A stretch of 12,102 bases of DNA from Candidatus Odinarchaeota archaeon (GTDB lineage: Archaea > Asgardarchaeota > JAGGXT01). Of this stretch, positions 1-7,893 are shown piece after piece. The stretch spans positions 1 through 12,102 of the forward strand of contig JAGGXT010000127.1 in the NCBI GenBank assembly GCA_021162905.1, written 5' to 3'. The notes beneath the pieces were generated by a model, which saw nothing but the letters and a program-made list of their open reading frames with translations, did no database searches and was not told where the DNA came from. The stretch's first letter is position 1. Each line of letters opens with the position of its first letter. Position numbers and translations under genes: made by a program.

Positions 1-2
1 GC

Positions 3-3000
3 ATGGATGATACACTACTTAATGTAAGTCAAACTGATAACAATACATTCTTTTTAAAGCTTTTTACATCAGTTGCAAATAAAGTTTTTTGGTGGTATGT
101 TGATGATTCAACAAATGGCGATAACAGTACATCATACGTAGATGATACATTCTATGAAATAGATTTTGTGTTGAATGTATCATTAGCATTCTTTACAAAA
201 ACTCCTAAGCCATCCGACTTAGCATTAAAGGTTAATGAAACTGAAGTTCTTGATAATTTTACCTGGATTTCCTCAGATTTCTTTTTCTCTGAAAGTGTTT
301 ATTTTGATGTTTCTTCCCTATGGCCCATTCTTGAGTACAACGTTACATATTCACTATACGAAAATCAAACCCTTTATGCAAGATCTGAGTATACATTATC
401 CGATGAAACAGTTACATGGACTACGCAATTTCAGACAAACCTATCCTTTGTTTTCTCAAAAATCAATGCAACAATGAGTCATCCAAGTGACTGGACGTTT
501 CAATACGCATTAAACTATTCTACAATGTACCCATATTATGAGACTTACCCTAGTAGGACAAAAATATATTGGGATTATGGCAATGGAAAATGGAAATTAT
601 ATTATGTTAGTAATAATTATCTTTCCCAATTATTGATCGATCCATCTCCCGCTCTTATTACTGATATAATAGATATTTCCGCCAAGTTTAGAGAGGGGAC
701 TAATCCAACATCAGACGTAGGAACTCTTAGAATATACCATAACTTAATTCAGATTTATACCGATCAAGATTATCCCAACCAGGGATGGCTTAATTTTTCA
801 TGGCTACCAGCCAGTACTATAGATGAAGGCGGAAACTTTACAATTAATGTACTTTGGGAAAATGGAACAGAAGTTGGGTACGTAAGTGGTAACATGTATA
901 TAATGCTTACAACGTCATTAGTATCTTTATATGATGATACCAAGATAAACCTAATAGGTGATACTGTTGAAGTTAAAGTACGTTATTTTGACACACACAA
1001 CAATGAACCTATTGAGGGAGCTAATGTAACTGGGAAATGGTTTTATAATGATTCTGTTAAGTTTACTGATATTGGTAATGGATATTATGTTGCATATTTA
1101 GATACTTCAAATGCGAAAAATGGTACATATCCCCTAAACATCACAGCCACAAAATTTGGTTATCAGCTGCAAAATGTGTCAGCCTCAATAAAATTAATCT
1201 ATAAAACAAGGTTGACCAGTCATGATTATATTGCTAATTTTACAATTCCAATGACTATAGCTGCTAATTTCACTTTTGAAAACGGTACAGCAATAACTGG
1301 AGCCAACGTAACTATAAATGGGACAAAGATGCAAGATAATCTTAATGGCACGTATACTTACCAAGTGAAGTTTAATAGCCTTGGGACATACATGTATGTT
1401 ATTAATGCTACGAAAGAGGGGTATCAATCGCAAAGTATTACAATACAAGTCTGTGTATGTAACATCTCAACATATCTTGAAGGTACTCCTCTTATTGAGA
1501 TCGAGTATAGTGATTCAATTGCAATTAATGTAACATATAAGATGTACAATGGGACATATATAGAGGATGCAACAGTTAAATTAGAAATAAACGGGACAGA
1601 ATATCCGTGCAAAGAGCTAGGCTATGGAAAATATGGTGTTTATATTCACAAAAACTTTACCTTGGGAACCTATGAACTCACTTTCACTTTGCAAAAGTAT
1701 GGATTCTCGGTCTCTCAATACACAACATTCCTAATTGTAAATCCCATATCTACAACTGCCAATACGTTTAATGGTAGCACAACATTCAATGTTATGTATC
1801 ATGAGACGTTTATACTTATAGTTAACTATACCTTCTCAAACGGTAGTCCGATAAATGATGGAAATGTTTACGCTACGCCATCGTATAATCCATCGCAAGT
1901 TATAGTAGCAAGTAATATTGGTAATGGTCAGTATTCAATAATTGTATATGTAGAATCAGCATATAATTTCTCTTTAACTGTAAAATTTGAACGGCAGTTT
2001 TGCAAAAACCATACACTGGTTATCAATTTCAAGGTGTCAGCAAGGCCAATTGGGTATTCAATTTCTTATCCAACATCTACTTCCGCTGGTTATGAATTCA
2101 ATTTAACATTGTGGGTGTATGACAATAAAACTAATGAATATCTAACAAATGTAACATTAGATATTTCCTTCACAGGCAATAATTCAATAGCGGATTATAC
2201 TATTATTACAATTGATAATTATTACAATATAACATTTGTAGTTAATAATAGGCCATCGACAAATGTTACATTCCAAGTGAACATAAAAACGGGACTATTG
2301 GGATTTATGAATGAATCAATAGATACTACTATTTTAATTTATTCTGTTAAGACAAATGCATATGTTGAATACCCACATAGCATTTTTTACGGTGATAATA
2401 CTATTATTAAGTTGTACTATGGGCCGTTTGATGCAAATATTCAAACAAACTGGAGTAACTATGATGTTAATAATCTAAATAATGGTACTTACCTTATTAT
2501 ATTAAACACTTCAAAACTTGAACTTGGAAACTATTCAGTAAAAATATTGGCATTTCGAGAAAACTATGTAAACTACTCTATAATCGTTAATTTCACTGTA
2601 GTCCGATTGCCAGCAAAAATTATTTTTTCTCCCGCTAATGAAGTACTGTGGAATGATACTATAGAAATTTACATTTACTTATTTGATGAACATCACAATG
2701 AGTATGTCGAAAACTTTTCTATCAGTACAGATATACCAGACTCGGAAATAATAAATATGACTCAATATTTTATAATTCGTATCAACACCGCAAATTACGC
2801 ACTTGGTAAACATACCTTTTATGTAAATGCAACCAAGCCTCATTACGAGAACACTTCATTAGCGCTTTCATTTAATGTTAAACCAAGACGAGCAAATATT
2901 ATCGTCCCAGAGACTATAAAACATTATGTCAACAATACTATTACCATTAAAGCATCTATAGTAGACTTAAATTCTTCCATAAAGATAATAAATGCAAATC

Positions 3001-4226
3001 TCACACTAAAGATATTTGGTAATACCTATCATTTCGAAGAAAAACTACCAGGAGAGTATGAGGTCTCAATATTTTTAAATAACACTGGGAAATTTAATGG
3101 AACCATATGTTTTGAAATGAAAAATTATGTTAATGAAAGTATTCCTATTATGATTCATGTTTTAGAAAGAGCTACTGTGACCTTCTATCTATCGACAGTT
3201 GGTGACCCTATTGCTGGTCAAAGAGTTGGAGTTAATGTGACAGCAATTTTCTCGAATGGAACTCCCGCTGCAAATATTCCTCTTACAGTAATAGTTACAT
3301 ATGAATTTGAAAATGGGACAACAAAGAGTGAAACGGTAAATGTTGTTACAAACGAAGAGGGACAAGCTATTTTTGATGTAAGTATTCCAAATAATGTTAA
3401 AAGCATGCAAATATCTGTAAGCTATGAAGGTAACTTCTCAACGCTTTCTTCCACCAACGAGGCTAATTTTACTGTTATAAGGCCCATTTCTTTACTTGAT
3501 TATTGGTGGTTATTTGCGTTGTTTGGTCTTTTTTCCGCTATAAGTTATGTGACTTACAGGACAAAGAAAAAGAGATCCTACATTAAACTTATGGTTCAAA
3601 TAAAAACTAAAGAGCTATATTCAGAATTAGCATCTATAAAACATTATCTGCTAATCCATAGTGGTGGTGTCCTTATGTACTATAAGAGCTATATAGCAAA
3701 AAGTCTGCATGCTGAGCTCTTAAGCGGCATAATAACAGCACTTACTACGGTATCTACACAAGTTTTAGAGACAAAAGAAAAAAGTCGATATAGCATGCAT
3801 ACTTACAGTGGTCTATCCATAACAGTAGTTCATGGAGATTTTGTTCTCACCGCATTCATCTCCAATAAACCATTATCAACAAAAATGATAAATAGAATCT
3901 ACTACATTTTAAAAATTTTGGAACGAAAGCACTATAATGTCTTAAAGAATTGGGCAGGTGCTGTAGCTGATATTGAACCATTTGCGAAACAATTAGAGCA
4001 AGAACTGGCAATTCCAATAGTTCACCTCGAATTAGAAGTAGTAAAATTAGGAAAGAAGTATGCCTCAATACAAGAAAAAATTAGAAGACTTGTTGAGGAA
4101 GGAAAGAAAGTTACAATAGCAAATCTGATTCCGCTGCTGACTGAGAAAGAGGCCTCTATGCTTCATGAGCTCTTAATGAAAAAGAAAATAAGGTTTAAGA
4201 CAAATCATAAGAAAAAATCTTCTTAA
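3..4226 (+). CDS. Giant Ig-like-repeat surface protein with cytoplasmic longin/roadblock-like tail (5' partial)
   Basis: The open frame runs from the window edge, and its first ATG (nt 3) is followed by mature-looking extracellular sequence without a signal peptide, so the gene very probably starts upstream. Of the 1407 visible residues, 1-319 are beta-rich, Thr/Asn/Tyr-rich sequence. Residues 320-1161 form about nine Ig-like repeats. Residues 1164-1185 are the only clear membrane helix, followed at once by a basic stop-transfer cluster (YRTKKKR). Residues 1186-1407 are a Lys/Arg-rich cytoplasmic region. About 66 N-x-S/T sequons lie before the helix and none after it, which fixes the topology. 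Residues about 1212-1335 show a strand-strand-helix-strand-strand-helix pattern with LLSGIITAL at the first helix, suggesting a longin/roadblock-like domain. Residues about 1345-1407 are helical and end in a basic tail. The enormous ectodomain suggests adhesion or sensing. The ligand is unknown and the function is inference. Confidence is high for a real gene and moderate for the domain naming. Confidence 0.9.
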   Translation: MDDTLLNVSQTDNNTFFLKLFTSVANKVFWWYVDDSTNGDNSTSYVDDTFYEIDFVLNVSLAFFTKTPKPSDLALKVNETEVLDNFTWISSDFFFSESVYFDVSSLWPILEYNVTYSLYENQTLYARSEYTLSDETVTWTTQFQTNLSFVFSKINATMSHPSDWTFQYALNYSTMYPYYETYPSRTKIYWDYGNGKWKLYYVSNNYLSQLLIDPSPALITDIIDISAKFREGTNPTSDVGTLRIYHNLIQIYTDQDYPNQGWLNFSWLPASTIDEGGNFTINVLWENGTEVGYVSGNMYIMLTTSLVSLYDDTKINLIGDTVEVKVRYFDTHNNEPIEGANVTGKWFYNDSVKFTDIGNGYYVAYLDTSNAKNGTYPLNITATKFGYQLQNVSASIKLIYKTRLTSHDYIANFTIPMTIAANFTFENGTAITGANVTINGTKMQDNLNGTYTYQVKFNSLGTYMYVINATKEGYQSQSITIQVCVCNISTYLEGTPLIEIEYSDSIAINVTYKMYNGTYIEDATVKLEINGTEYPCKELGYGKYGVYIHKNFTLGTYELTFTLQKYGFSVSQYTTFLIVNPISTTANTFNGSTTFNVMYHETFILIVNYTFSNGSPINDGNVYATPSYNPSQVIVASNIGNGQYSIIVYVESAYNFSLTVKFERQFCKNHTLVINFKVSARPIGYSISYPTSTSAGYEFNLTLWVYDNKTNEYLTNVTLDISFTGNNSIADYTIITIDNYYNITFVVNNRPSTNVTFQVNIKTGLLGFMNESIDTTILIYSVKTNAYVEYPHSIFYGDNTIIKLYYGPFDANIQTNWSNYDVNNLNNGTYLIILNTSKLELGNYSVKILAFRENYVNYSIIVNFTVVRLPAKIIFSPANEVLWNDTIEIYIYLFDEHHNEYVENFSISTDIPDSEIINMTQYFIIRINTANYALGKHTFYVNATKPHYENTSLALSFNVKPRRANIIVPETIKHYVNNTITIKASIVDLNSSIKIINANLTLKIFGNTYHFEEKLPGEYEVSIFLNNTGKFNGTICFEMKNYVNESIPIMIHVLERATVTFYLSTVGDPIAGQRVGVNVTAIFSNGTPAANIPLTVIVTYEFENGTTKSETVNVVTNEEGQAIFDVSIPNNVKSMQISVSYEGNFSTLSSTNEANFTVIRPISLLDYWWLFALFGLFSAISYVTYRTKKKRSYIKLMVQIKTKELYSELASIKHYLLIHSGGVLMYYKSYIAKSLHAELLSGIITALTTVSTQVLETKEKSRYSMHTYSGLSITVVHGDFVLTAFISNKPLSTKMINRIYYILKILERKHYNVLKNWAGAVADIEPFAKQLEQELAIPIVHLELEVVKLGKKYASIQEKIRRLVEEGKKVTIANLIPLLTEKEASMLHELLMKKKIRFKTNHKKKSS
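960..3485 (+). repeat. Tandem array of about nine degenerate Ig-like domains in the surface protein
   Basis: Within the large surface protein, units of about 80-105 residues recur. Each has a strand-rich start, a central [N/G]GxY segment, a GxYxxxxxA or GTYxxxIxA strand, an aromatic GY or NY turn, and a closing strand such as xxFxV. Approximate residue bounds are 320-402, 415-484, 499-580, 592-680, 683-780, 782-867, 868-962, 963-1056 and 1057-1161. The last unit resembles bacterial Ig-like domain 1 (invasin type), with TPAANIPLTV and NEEGQAIF motifs. The units are strongly diverged at the DNA level, so the array is old and not a recent tandem expansion. Boundaries are by eye. Confidence 0.7.
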
Positions 4227-4230
4227 ATTA

Positions 4231-4276
4231 TCCTCTCTTTTTAGTACCTTTATTCAGCATATTATTCTCTTTTTTA
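4231..4276 (+). terminator. T-rich tracts after the surface protein gene
   Basis: Just after the TAA of the surface protein gene there are two pyrimidine-rich tracts ending in runs of five T (4238-4242) and six T (4270-4275). Archaeal RNA polymerase terminates at U-rich tracts without needing a hairpin. The position between convergent genes fits a terminator for the plus-strand gene. No hairpin was seen. Confidence 0.45.
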
Positions 4277-4279
4277 CTG

Positions 4280-5272
4280 CTATTCTTTGAAGTAAGATAT
4301 TATTTTTTTATTAACCTCCTTTACTACATCTATTGGATCCCGTGTTGGAGGGAGTATGAATACCACTTGGGATAAGCCCTCTTTATGGTATTTATCAATT
4401 TTTTCTATACACTCTTCAGGGGTTCCAGATATTGAGAAAAGTTCTGCTACATCTATAGGTACATATTTTTCAGCTTTATCAAAATCTGGTAGTGATTGAC
4501 GAACATTCTCAATTATCTCATGCTCCACCTTAAGTTCATTAAGTAAATATTCTGGTAAACTCGCTAAAGCATATATTGTATTTTTCCTTGCCATTAAAAC
4601 AGCTTTTTCATGATCCTTGTCCATAGCAAAAGCTATTACATTGGCTAAATAAAGATCATCTATCTTCCGTCCTTCACTTTCAGCACCCCTTCTAATAATT
4701 TCTTTTACCTTAGGGAATGCTTCATATGGTATAGCATCAAGATATACTCCATCGCCAATTTTTCCAGCCAGTCTAAGCAACTTTGGTCCCTTGCCAGCTA
4801 TGAATATTGAAACTTTAAAAGGATTCTCAAAAGAGAGTTTTACATCCTTTATCTTAAAGTAAGTTCCCTCAAAAGACACTTTTTTATTTGCAAGAAGCTC
4901 TCTAATTATGAATGTTGCCTCTTTAAGCGCACGCAAGGGCTTTTCTGGTAGAATATTAAGCATGCGCATTACATGGTAGTCCCCAGTACCTAAAGCCAGG
5001 GTAACTCGACCATTTGTTAATTCACTCAATGTAGAAATTGCAATAGCTGTTGTAACAGGATGTCTAGTCAATGGATTAGTGACACCAGTTCCAATTTTAA
5101 TTTTAGTTGTAGAATATCCTATAAGAGCTAGGGCGAGATATACGTCTCTTTCGAAATCCACATCAGCAACCCATAAATAATCAAAATTGTTTTCTTCAAG
5201 TGTCTTTGCCAAGGGAATTATTTTTCTCACCGGGTAAGGGATCAGATCTACTCCAAATTCTATAGCTTGCAT
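4280..5272 (-). CDS. Mer-like F420-dependent oxidoreductase (LLM class)
   Basis: This is a TIM-barrel protein of the bacterial-luciferase-like family, closest by eye to methylene-tetrahydromethanopterin reductase (Mer). Mer reduces the C1 unit on its pterin carrier with reduced F420 in the archaeal Wood-Ljungdahl pathway, in the cytoplasm. Seen in the 330-residue product are an N-terminal FGVDLIP strand, GTGVTNPLTRHP at residues 61-72 (a near match to the Mer GPGVTNPYxR motif), LGTGD ending at Asp98, an AGKGPKLLRLAG motif in the middle, and FSISGTPEECIEKI near the C-terminus. The length matches Mer (about 320-330). I chose ATG at 5272 because GGGTG (5279-5283) lies 6 nt upstream. An in-frame GTG at 5281 would add three residues but would use up that site. 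The catalytic-position Glu6 of Mer appears as Asp here, so the true substrate could be another F420-linked one. Confidence 0.85.
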   Translation of the reverse strand: MQAIEFGVDLIPYPVRKIIPLAKTLEENNFDYLWVADVDFERDVYLALALIGYSTTKIKIGTGVTNPLTRHPVTTAIAISTLSELTNGRVTLALGTGDYHVMRMLNILPEKPLRALKEATFIIRELLANKKVSFEGTYFKIKDVKLSFENPFKVSIFIAGKGPKLLRLAGKIGDGVYLDAIPYEAFPKVKEIIRRGAESEGRKIDDLYLANVIAFAMDKDHEKAVLMARKNTIYALASLPEYLLNELKVEHEIIENVRQSLPDFDKAEKYVPIDVAELFSISGTPEECIEKIDKYHKEGLSQVVFILPPTRDPIDVVKEVNKKIISYFKE

Positions 5273-5278
5273 GGGGAA

Positions 5279-5283
5279 CACCC
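5279..5283 (-). promoter_or_regulatory. Shine-Dalgarno site deciding the Mer-like start
   Basis: GGGTG on the minus strand is followed by the 6-nt spacer TTCCCC and the ATG at 5272. The same GGTG(A) core at 5-6 nt spacing precedes most other genes here, so it favours 5272 over the upstream GTG at 5281. Confidence 0.6.
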
Positions 5284-5315
5284 TTTTCCAACACTATATT
5301 CTGATATATCGCTCA

Positions 5316-5325
5316 TAATATTTAA
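5316..5325 (-). promoter_or_regulatory. Candidate TATA element for the Mer-like gene
   Basis: The minus strand reads TTAAATATTA, preceded by an A-rich stretch that could serve as BRE. Transcription starting about 25 nt downstream (near 5295) would give a leader of some 20 nt that includes the Shine-Dalgarno site. Together with the 92-nt gap from the upstream phosphoribosyltransferase gene, this suggests the Mer-like gene can be transcribed on its own. Confidence 0.35.
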
Positions 5326-5328
5326 TTT

Positions 5329-5344
5329 TTGATAATCCTATCAA
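5329..5344. repeat. Perfect short palindrome TTGATA-N4-TATCAA
   Basis: Two perfect 6-bp inverted arms flank the spacer ATCC. The site abuts the candidate TATA element of the Mer-like gene on its upstream side and lies about 20 nt after the stop of the phosphoribosyltransferase gene. It is placed like an operator for a dimeric regulator. A terminator is less likely because no T-run follows on the minus strand. Confidence 0.35.
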
Positions 5345-5364
5345 GTATGCAGTAACATTTGTGT

Positions 5365-6090
5365 TTAATCTTCTTTTTCATAGTACCCAAACTCATTTAA
5401 CATCAGGATTATCTCCTCGTCACTTATATCATACCACTTTTTATATGCATCAGCAACAGCAAAATAGAAACTTTCTCTCAAATTCAAAACAATGATGAGA
5501 TCTACCATTGTAGAAATTTCTAGAGCAGTATTTATAGGAGATGTAGGAACTGCAACTATTACTTTCTTCGGGTTATGTTTCTTTGCCCAATGTATCGCAG
5601 CTCTCATTGTATATCCAGATGCTAAACCATCATCGGTCAATATAATAGTAGTATTTTTAAGGTCCGGGTATTTTCTATTCCTTCTAAATAAGATATTACG
5701 TCGTTTAATTATCTCAAGAACCCTTTCTTTAATCAATTCTATCTCATCATCAGCTAAATTAATGAATTCTAACAGTGTTTTATTTAGAAACATTGTCCCA
5801 TCCGGAGCTAGAGCTCCAAATCCTGCCTCTGGGTCTGTGGGAATCGGCATCTTTCTAACTATAATTAAGTCGAGTGGAGTATTTAGACTCTTAGCTATTT
5901 GAATACCTATAGGTACACCACCAGCAGGAATCGCAAGAGTAATTAATTTAGGTTCATCAACTAAAATTTTAGATAGTACCTTTGCAAGAATCTCACCTGC
6001 GTGCCATCTATCATCAAAAATACTAATTTCATCTCTGAATTCTCTTATTTCAAGAATATTTTCTTTAAATTGTGTCAGAGAGTAATTCAC
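5365..6090 (-). CDS. Predicted phosphoribosyltransferase
   Basis: This 241-residue protein is a type I phosphoribosyltransferase fold, of the predicted group sometimes annotated as erythromycin-esterase-associated or Rv0571c-like. Such enzymes use PRPP; the nucleobase or other acceptor of this group is not established. Seen are IPAGGVPIG (residues 54-62), VRKM (78-81), the flexible loop DPEAGFGALAPDG (86-98), and the PRPP-binding loop IILTDDGLASGYT (149-161) with Asp153 and Asp154, followed by VIVAVPTSP. The catalytic-site pattern is intact. The first 27 or so residues precede the usual family start near the DDRWHAGEILA segment. The GTG start at 6090 has no good Shine-Dalgarno site, but a TATA-like element lies at the distance expected for an almost leaderless transcript. 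It is followed 92 nt later by the Mer-like gene in the same direction. Confidence 0.85.
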   Translation of the reverse strand: MNYSLTQFKENILEIREFRDEISIFDDRWHAGEILAKVLSKILVDEPKLITLAIPAGGVPIGIQIAKSLNTPLDLIIVRKMPIPTDPEAGFGALAPDGTMFLNKTLLEFINLADDEIELIKERVLEIIKRRNILFRRNRKYPDLKNTTIILTDDGLASGYTMRAAIHWAKKHNPKKVIVAVPTSPINTALEISTMVDLIIVLNLRESFYFAVADAYKKWYDISDEEIILMLNEFGYYEKED

Positions 6091-6217
6091 ATCAATCGAC
6101 CTAGGATATTTTTATTCGTATATAAGGTGACTAATTCTAAATACTTTTAATATTACAAAAAATTTATGTGCAACTTGAAATTATATTGAGATGAGCAGAT
6201 AAGCCTTGGTGCTTTAG
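6091..6217. promoter_or_regulatory. Divergent promoter region between the phosphoribosyltransferase and glycosyltransferase-like genes
   Basis: This 127-bp spacer separates divergently transcribed genes. On the minus strand, TTATATA at 6119-6125 would place a start near 6095, about 5 nt before the phosphoribosyltransferase GTG, implying a near-leaderless mRNA. On the plus strand, an A-run followed by AAATTTATG (about 6159-6167) is a plausible BRE/TATA for the downstream three-gene run. No RNA gene or regulator palindrome of note was found apart from CCTAGG at 6100-6105. Confidence 0.45.
6208..6211 (+). promoter_or_regulatory. Shine-Dalgarno site of the glycosyltransferase-like gene
   Basis: GGTG is followed by the 6-nt spacer CTTTAG and the ATG at 6218. 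This complements the CACC core at the archaeal 16S rRNA 3' end and supports the chosen start. Confidence 0.55.
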
Positions 6218-7867
6218 ATGGGCAAAGTAGGAATTATCTACGGAAACACCTTAATGGAAGATTTATACTTTATTAAAGGTTTGGCAAAAGCATTATCTGA
6301 ACTAAATGACGAGGTTTATATTCTTTGTGCTTATGAGGAAAATGTAAACAAGTATGATTTTATAGATACCGCATATGTCATACAAAATAGGAAACTTAAA
6401 CGAGTTTATGAAAAAGAACACGCTGAGAGTCAAAGGATATCATTGATTTCACTTAATTTACCTATAATGCTGACAAGCACTAACGATATATGCAAGGAAA
6501 AAAATGTGAAGAAACTTTCTGATGCAAATAATGATGAGATAAATGGGTATATGAGAGCTTACGAAGAAAGTTTACATGAATTATACAATACGTTTGGATT
6601 AAACGGTTTAATATTGATGGACTTTCCCATATTGCCGTATATTGCAGCAAAGTTTAAAGAGAGGTATAAATTGAAATTTGCAATTAGGATACCTACACAG
6701 AATATAGAGAATATATTAAAAGTACCGTCTCATGTCCTTAAATATACGCTTAAAGGATTAGTAGAAACAGAATTTATATTTGTAAATGATTTATTTGCCA
6801 AAAATAAAGTTGTAAGTGCATTCAGCGAGCTTGTAGAAAACTTAGAATCAAAAATTAAAATAATTCCCGATGGTGTAGATACTGCGCAGTTTCAATTATA
6901 TGATGGAACTGTAACACAATTTAATAAACGAATAGCGAATTTTGCATCACTAGTTAGTAAGTTTAAAGACGGTCGAAAGGAAGAATATAGTGTATTAATG
7001 GATGAGACTCTTAAGAGAGGTACATTAAGTAAAAGAGACTTGATCGAGTTATCAAGTAAAATTAAAAATGTCTACAATCCAGATCACCCAGACGCGGATA
7101 TCCTAGATAAGATTAAGCGGATCAGATGGGAAAAAAGGCCGATCGTTGCTTATGTTGGTGATTTCTCACCACACTCAGGAATTTTTGATCTAATTTTTGC
7201 TATTCCTGAGGTACTTTTACTTCATGATATAGATTTTATTTTCATAGGATACAGTATATACAGAGAGTTCATTGAAATGCTTTTAAAAGCCTTAAATATG
7301 AGAAATTATGGCTTAGTTAGACTTATCTTAGAAGCTGTTAAAGAGACCATTAAAGAGAAGGAGTTACTTTCTGCAATTATGATATTTTTTGAGAAATTAA
7401 AGTCTGAAGGAAGACTTCAAGAATATTTCATGAATGCTCAGCAACTTAGAATAAAAGATAAAATAAAAGTATTAGGCAATCTTGATGATTACGCATTAGC
7501 TGAAATTCTACCGCTATTCGATATCATTGTTTTTCCAGTAACTTCCTCAAAAATTCACAGATCTTCGGTATTAAAAGGTATGGCGTCGGGACTGGTGCCT
7601 ATAATTACAAATAATGATCTTTTGAAAGACATAGCTATTAGTATATGTAATACAGTAACAAGGATTAACTATAAGACTTTAACAATTCCACCAGATCCAA
7701 ATATAAGAATCAACAGATTAGCTTTGAATCTTAAATATTGGATTTCGGTGCTGAAAAAAGAGGAGATAAAAAGTGTTATTAAAAGATCAATAAGGAGAGT
7801 AGCAGAGACGTACTATAGTTGGAATACTACTGCTAAGCAAATAAAAGTAAGTTTAGGAATAGAGTAA
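6218..7867 (+). CDS. GT4-like GT-B glycosyltransferase family protein with altered donor-site residues
   Basis: The 549-residue product has the two-domain outline of GT-B (GT4) enzymes, which transfer sugars from nucleotide sugars. Domain 1 begins MGKVGIIYG, and the interdomain linker carries the family signature IIPDGVDTAQF (Pro217 to about Phe225). Domain 2 has IVAYVGDFSPHSG (Gly314 onward), DFIFIGYS, KVLGNLDDYALAEILPLFDIIVFP, and KGMASGLVPIITNN. It is longer than the usual 350-420 residues because of an insertion of about 80 residues after the linker (225-305) and another of about 60 after FIGYS. The GRL...KG donor-phosphate motif appears as GDF...HSG. The EX7E motif appears as Lys445-x7-Lys453. 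It could be a very divergent enzyme or a non-catalytic binding protein. No signal peptide or membrane helix is seen. It probably shares a transcript with the next two genes (gaps 26 and 27 nt). Confidence 0.75.
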   Translation: MGKVGIIYGNTLMEDLYFIKGLAKALSELNDEVYILCAYEENVNKYDFIDTAYVIQNRKLKRVYEKEHAESQRISLISLNLPIMLTSTNDICKEKNVKKLSDANNDEINGYMRAYEESLHELYNTFGLNGLILMDFPILPYIAAKFKERYKLKFAIRIPTQNIENILKVPSHVLKYTLKGLVETEFIFVNDLFAKNKVVSAFSELVENLESKIKIIPDGVDTAQFQLYDGTVTQFNKRIANFASLVSKFKDGRKEEYSVLMDETLKRGTLSKRDLIELSSKIKNVYNPDHPDADILDKIKRIRWEKRPIVAYVGDFSPHSGIFDLIFAIPEVLLLHDIDFIFIGYSIYREFIEMLLKALNMRNYGLVRLILEAVKETIKEKELLSAIMIFFEKLKSEGRLQEYFMNAQQLRIKDKIKVLGNLDDYALAEILPLFDIIVFPVTSSKIHRSSVLKGMASGLVPIITNNDLLKDIAISICNTVTRINYKTLTIPPDPNIRINRLALNLKYWISVLKKEEIKSVIKRSIRRVAETYYSWNTTAKQIKVSLGIE

Positions 7868-7893
7868 ATGTTTTTTACTGTGCTGTGGTTAAA

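Noticed and set aside
3..960. ATG at position 3 as the true start of the surface protein
   Set aside because: No signal peptide follows, although the protein is clearly exported, and the frame is open to the window edge, so the start is almost certainly upstream.
5492..5902. Open frame of 136 codons on the plus strand
   Set aside because: It lies wholly antisense to the phosphoribosyltransferase, whose motifs are intact. Its product looks like reverse-strand noise and has no ribosome site.
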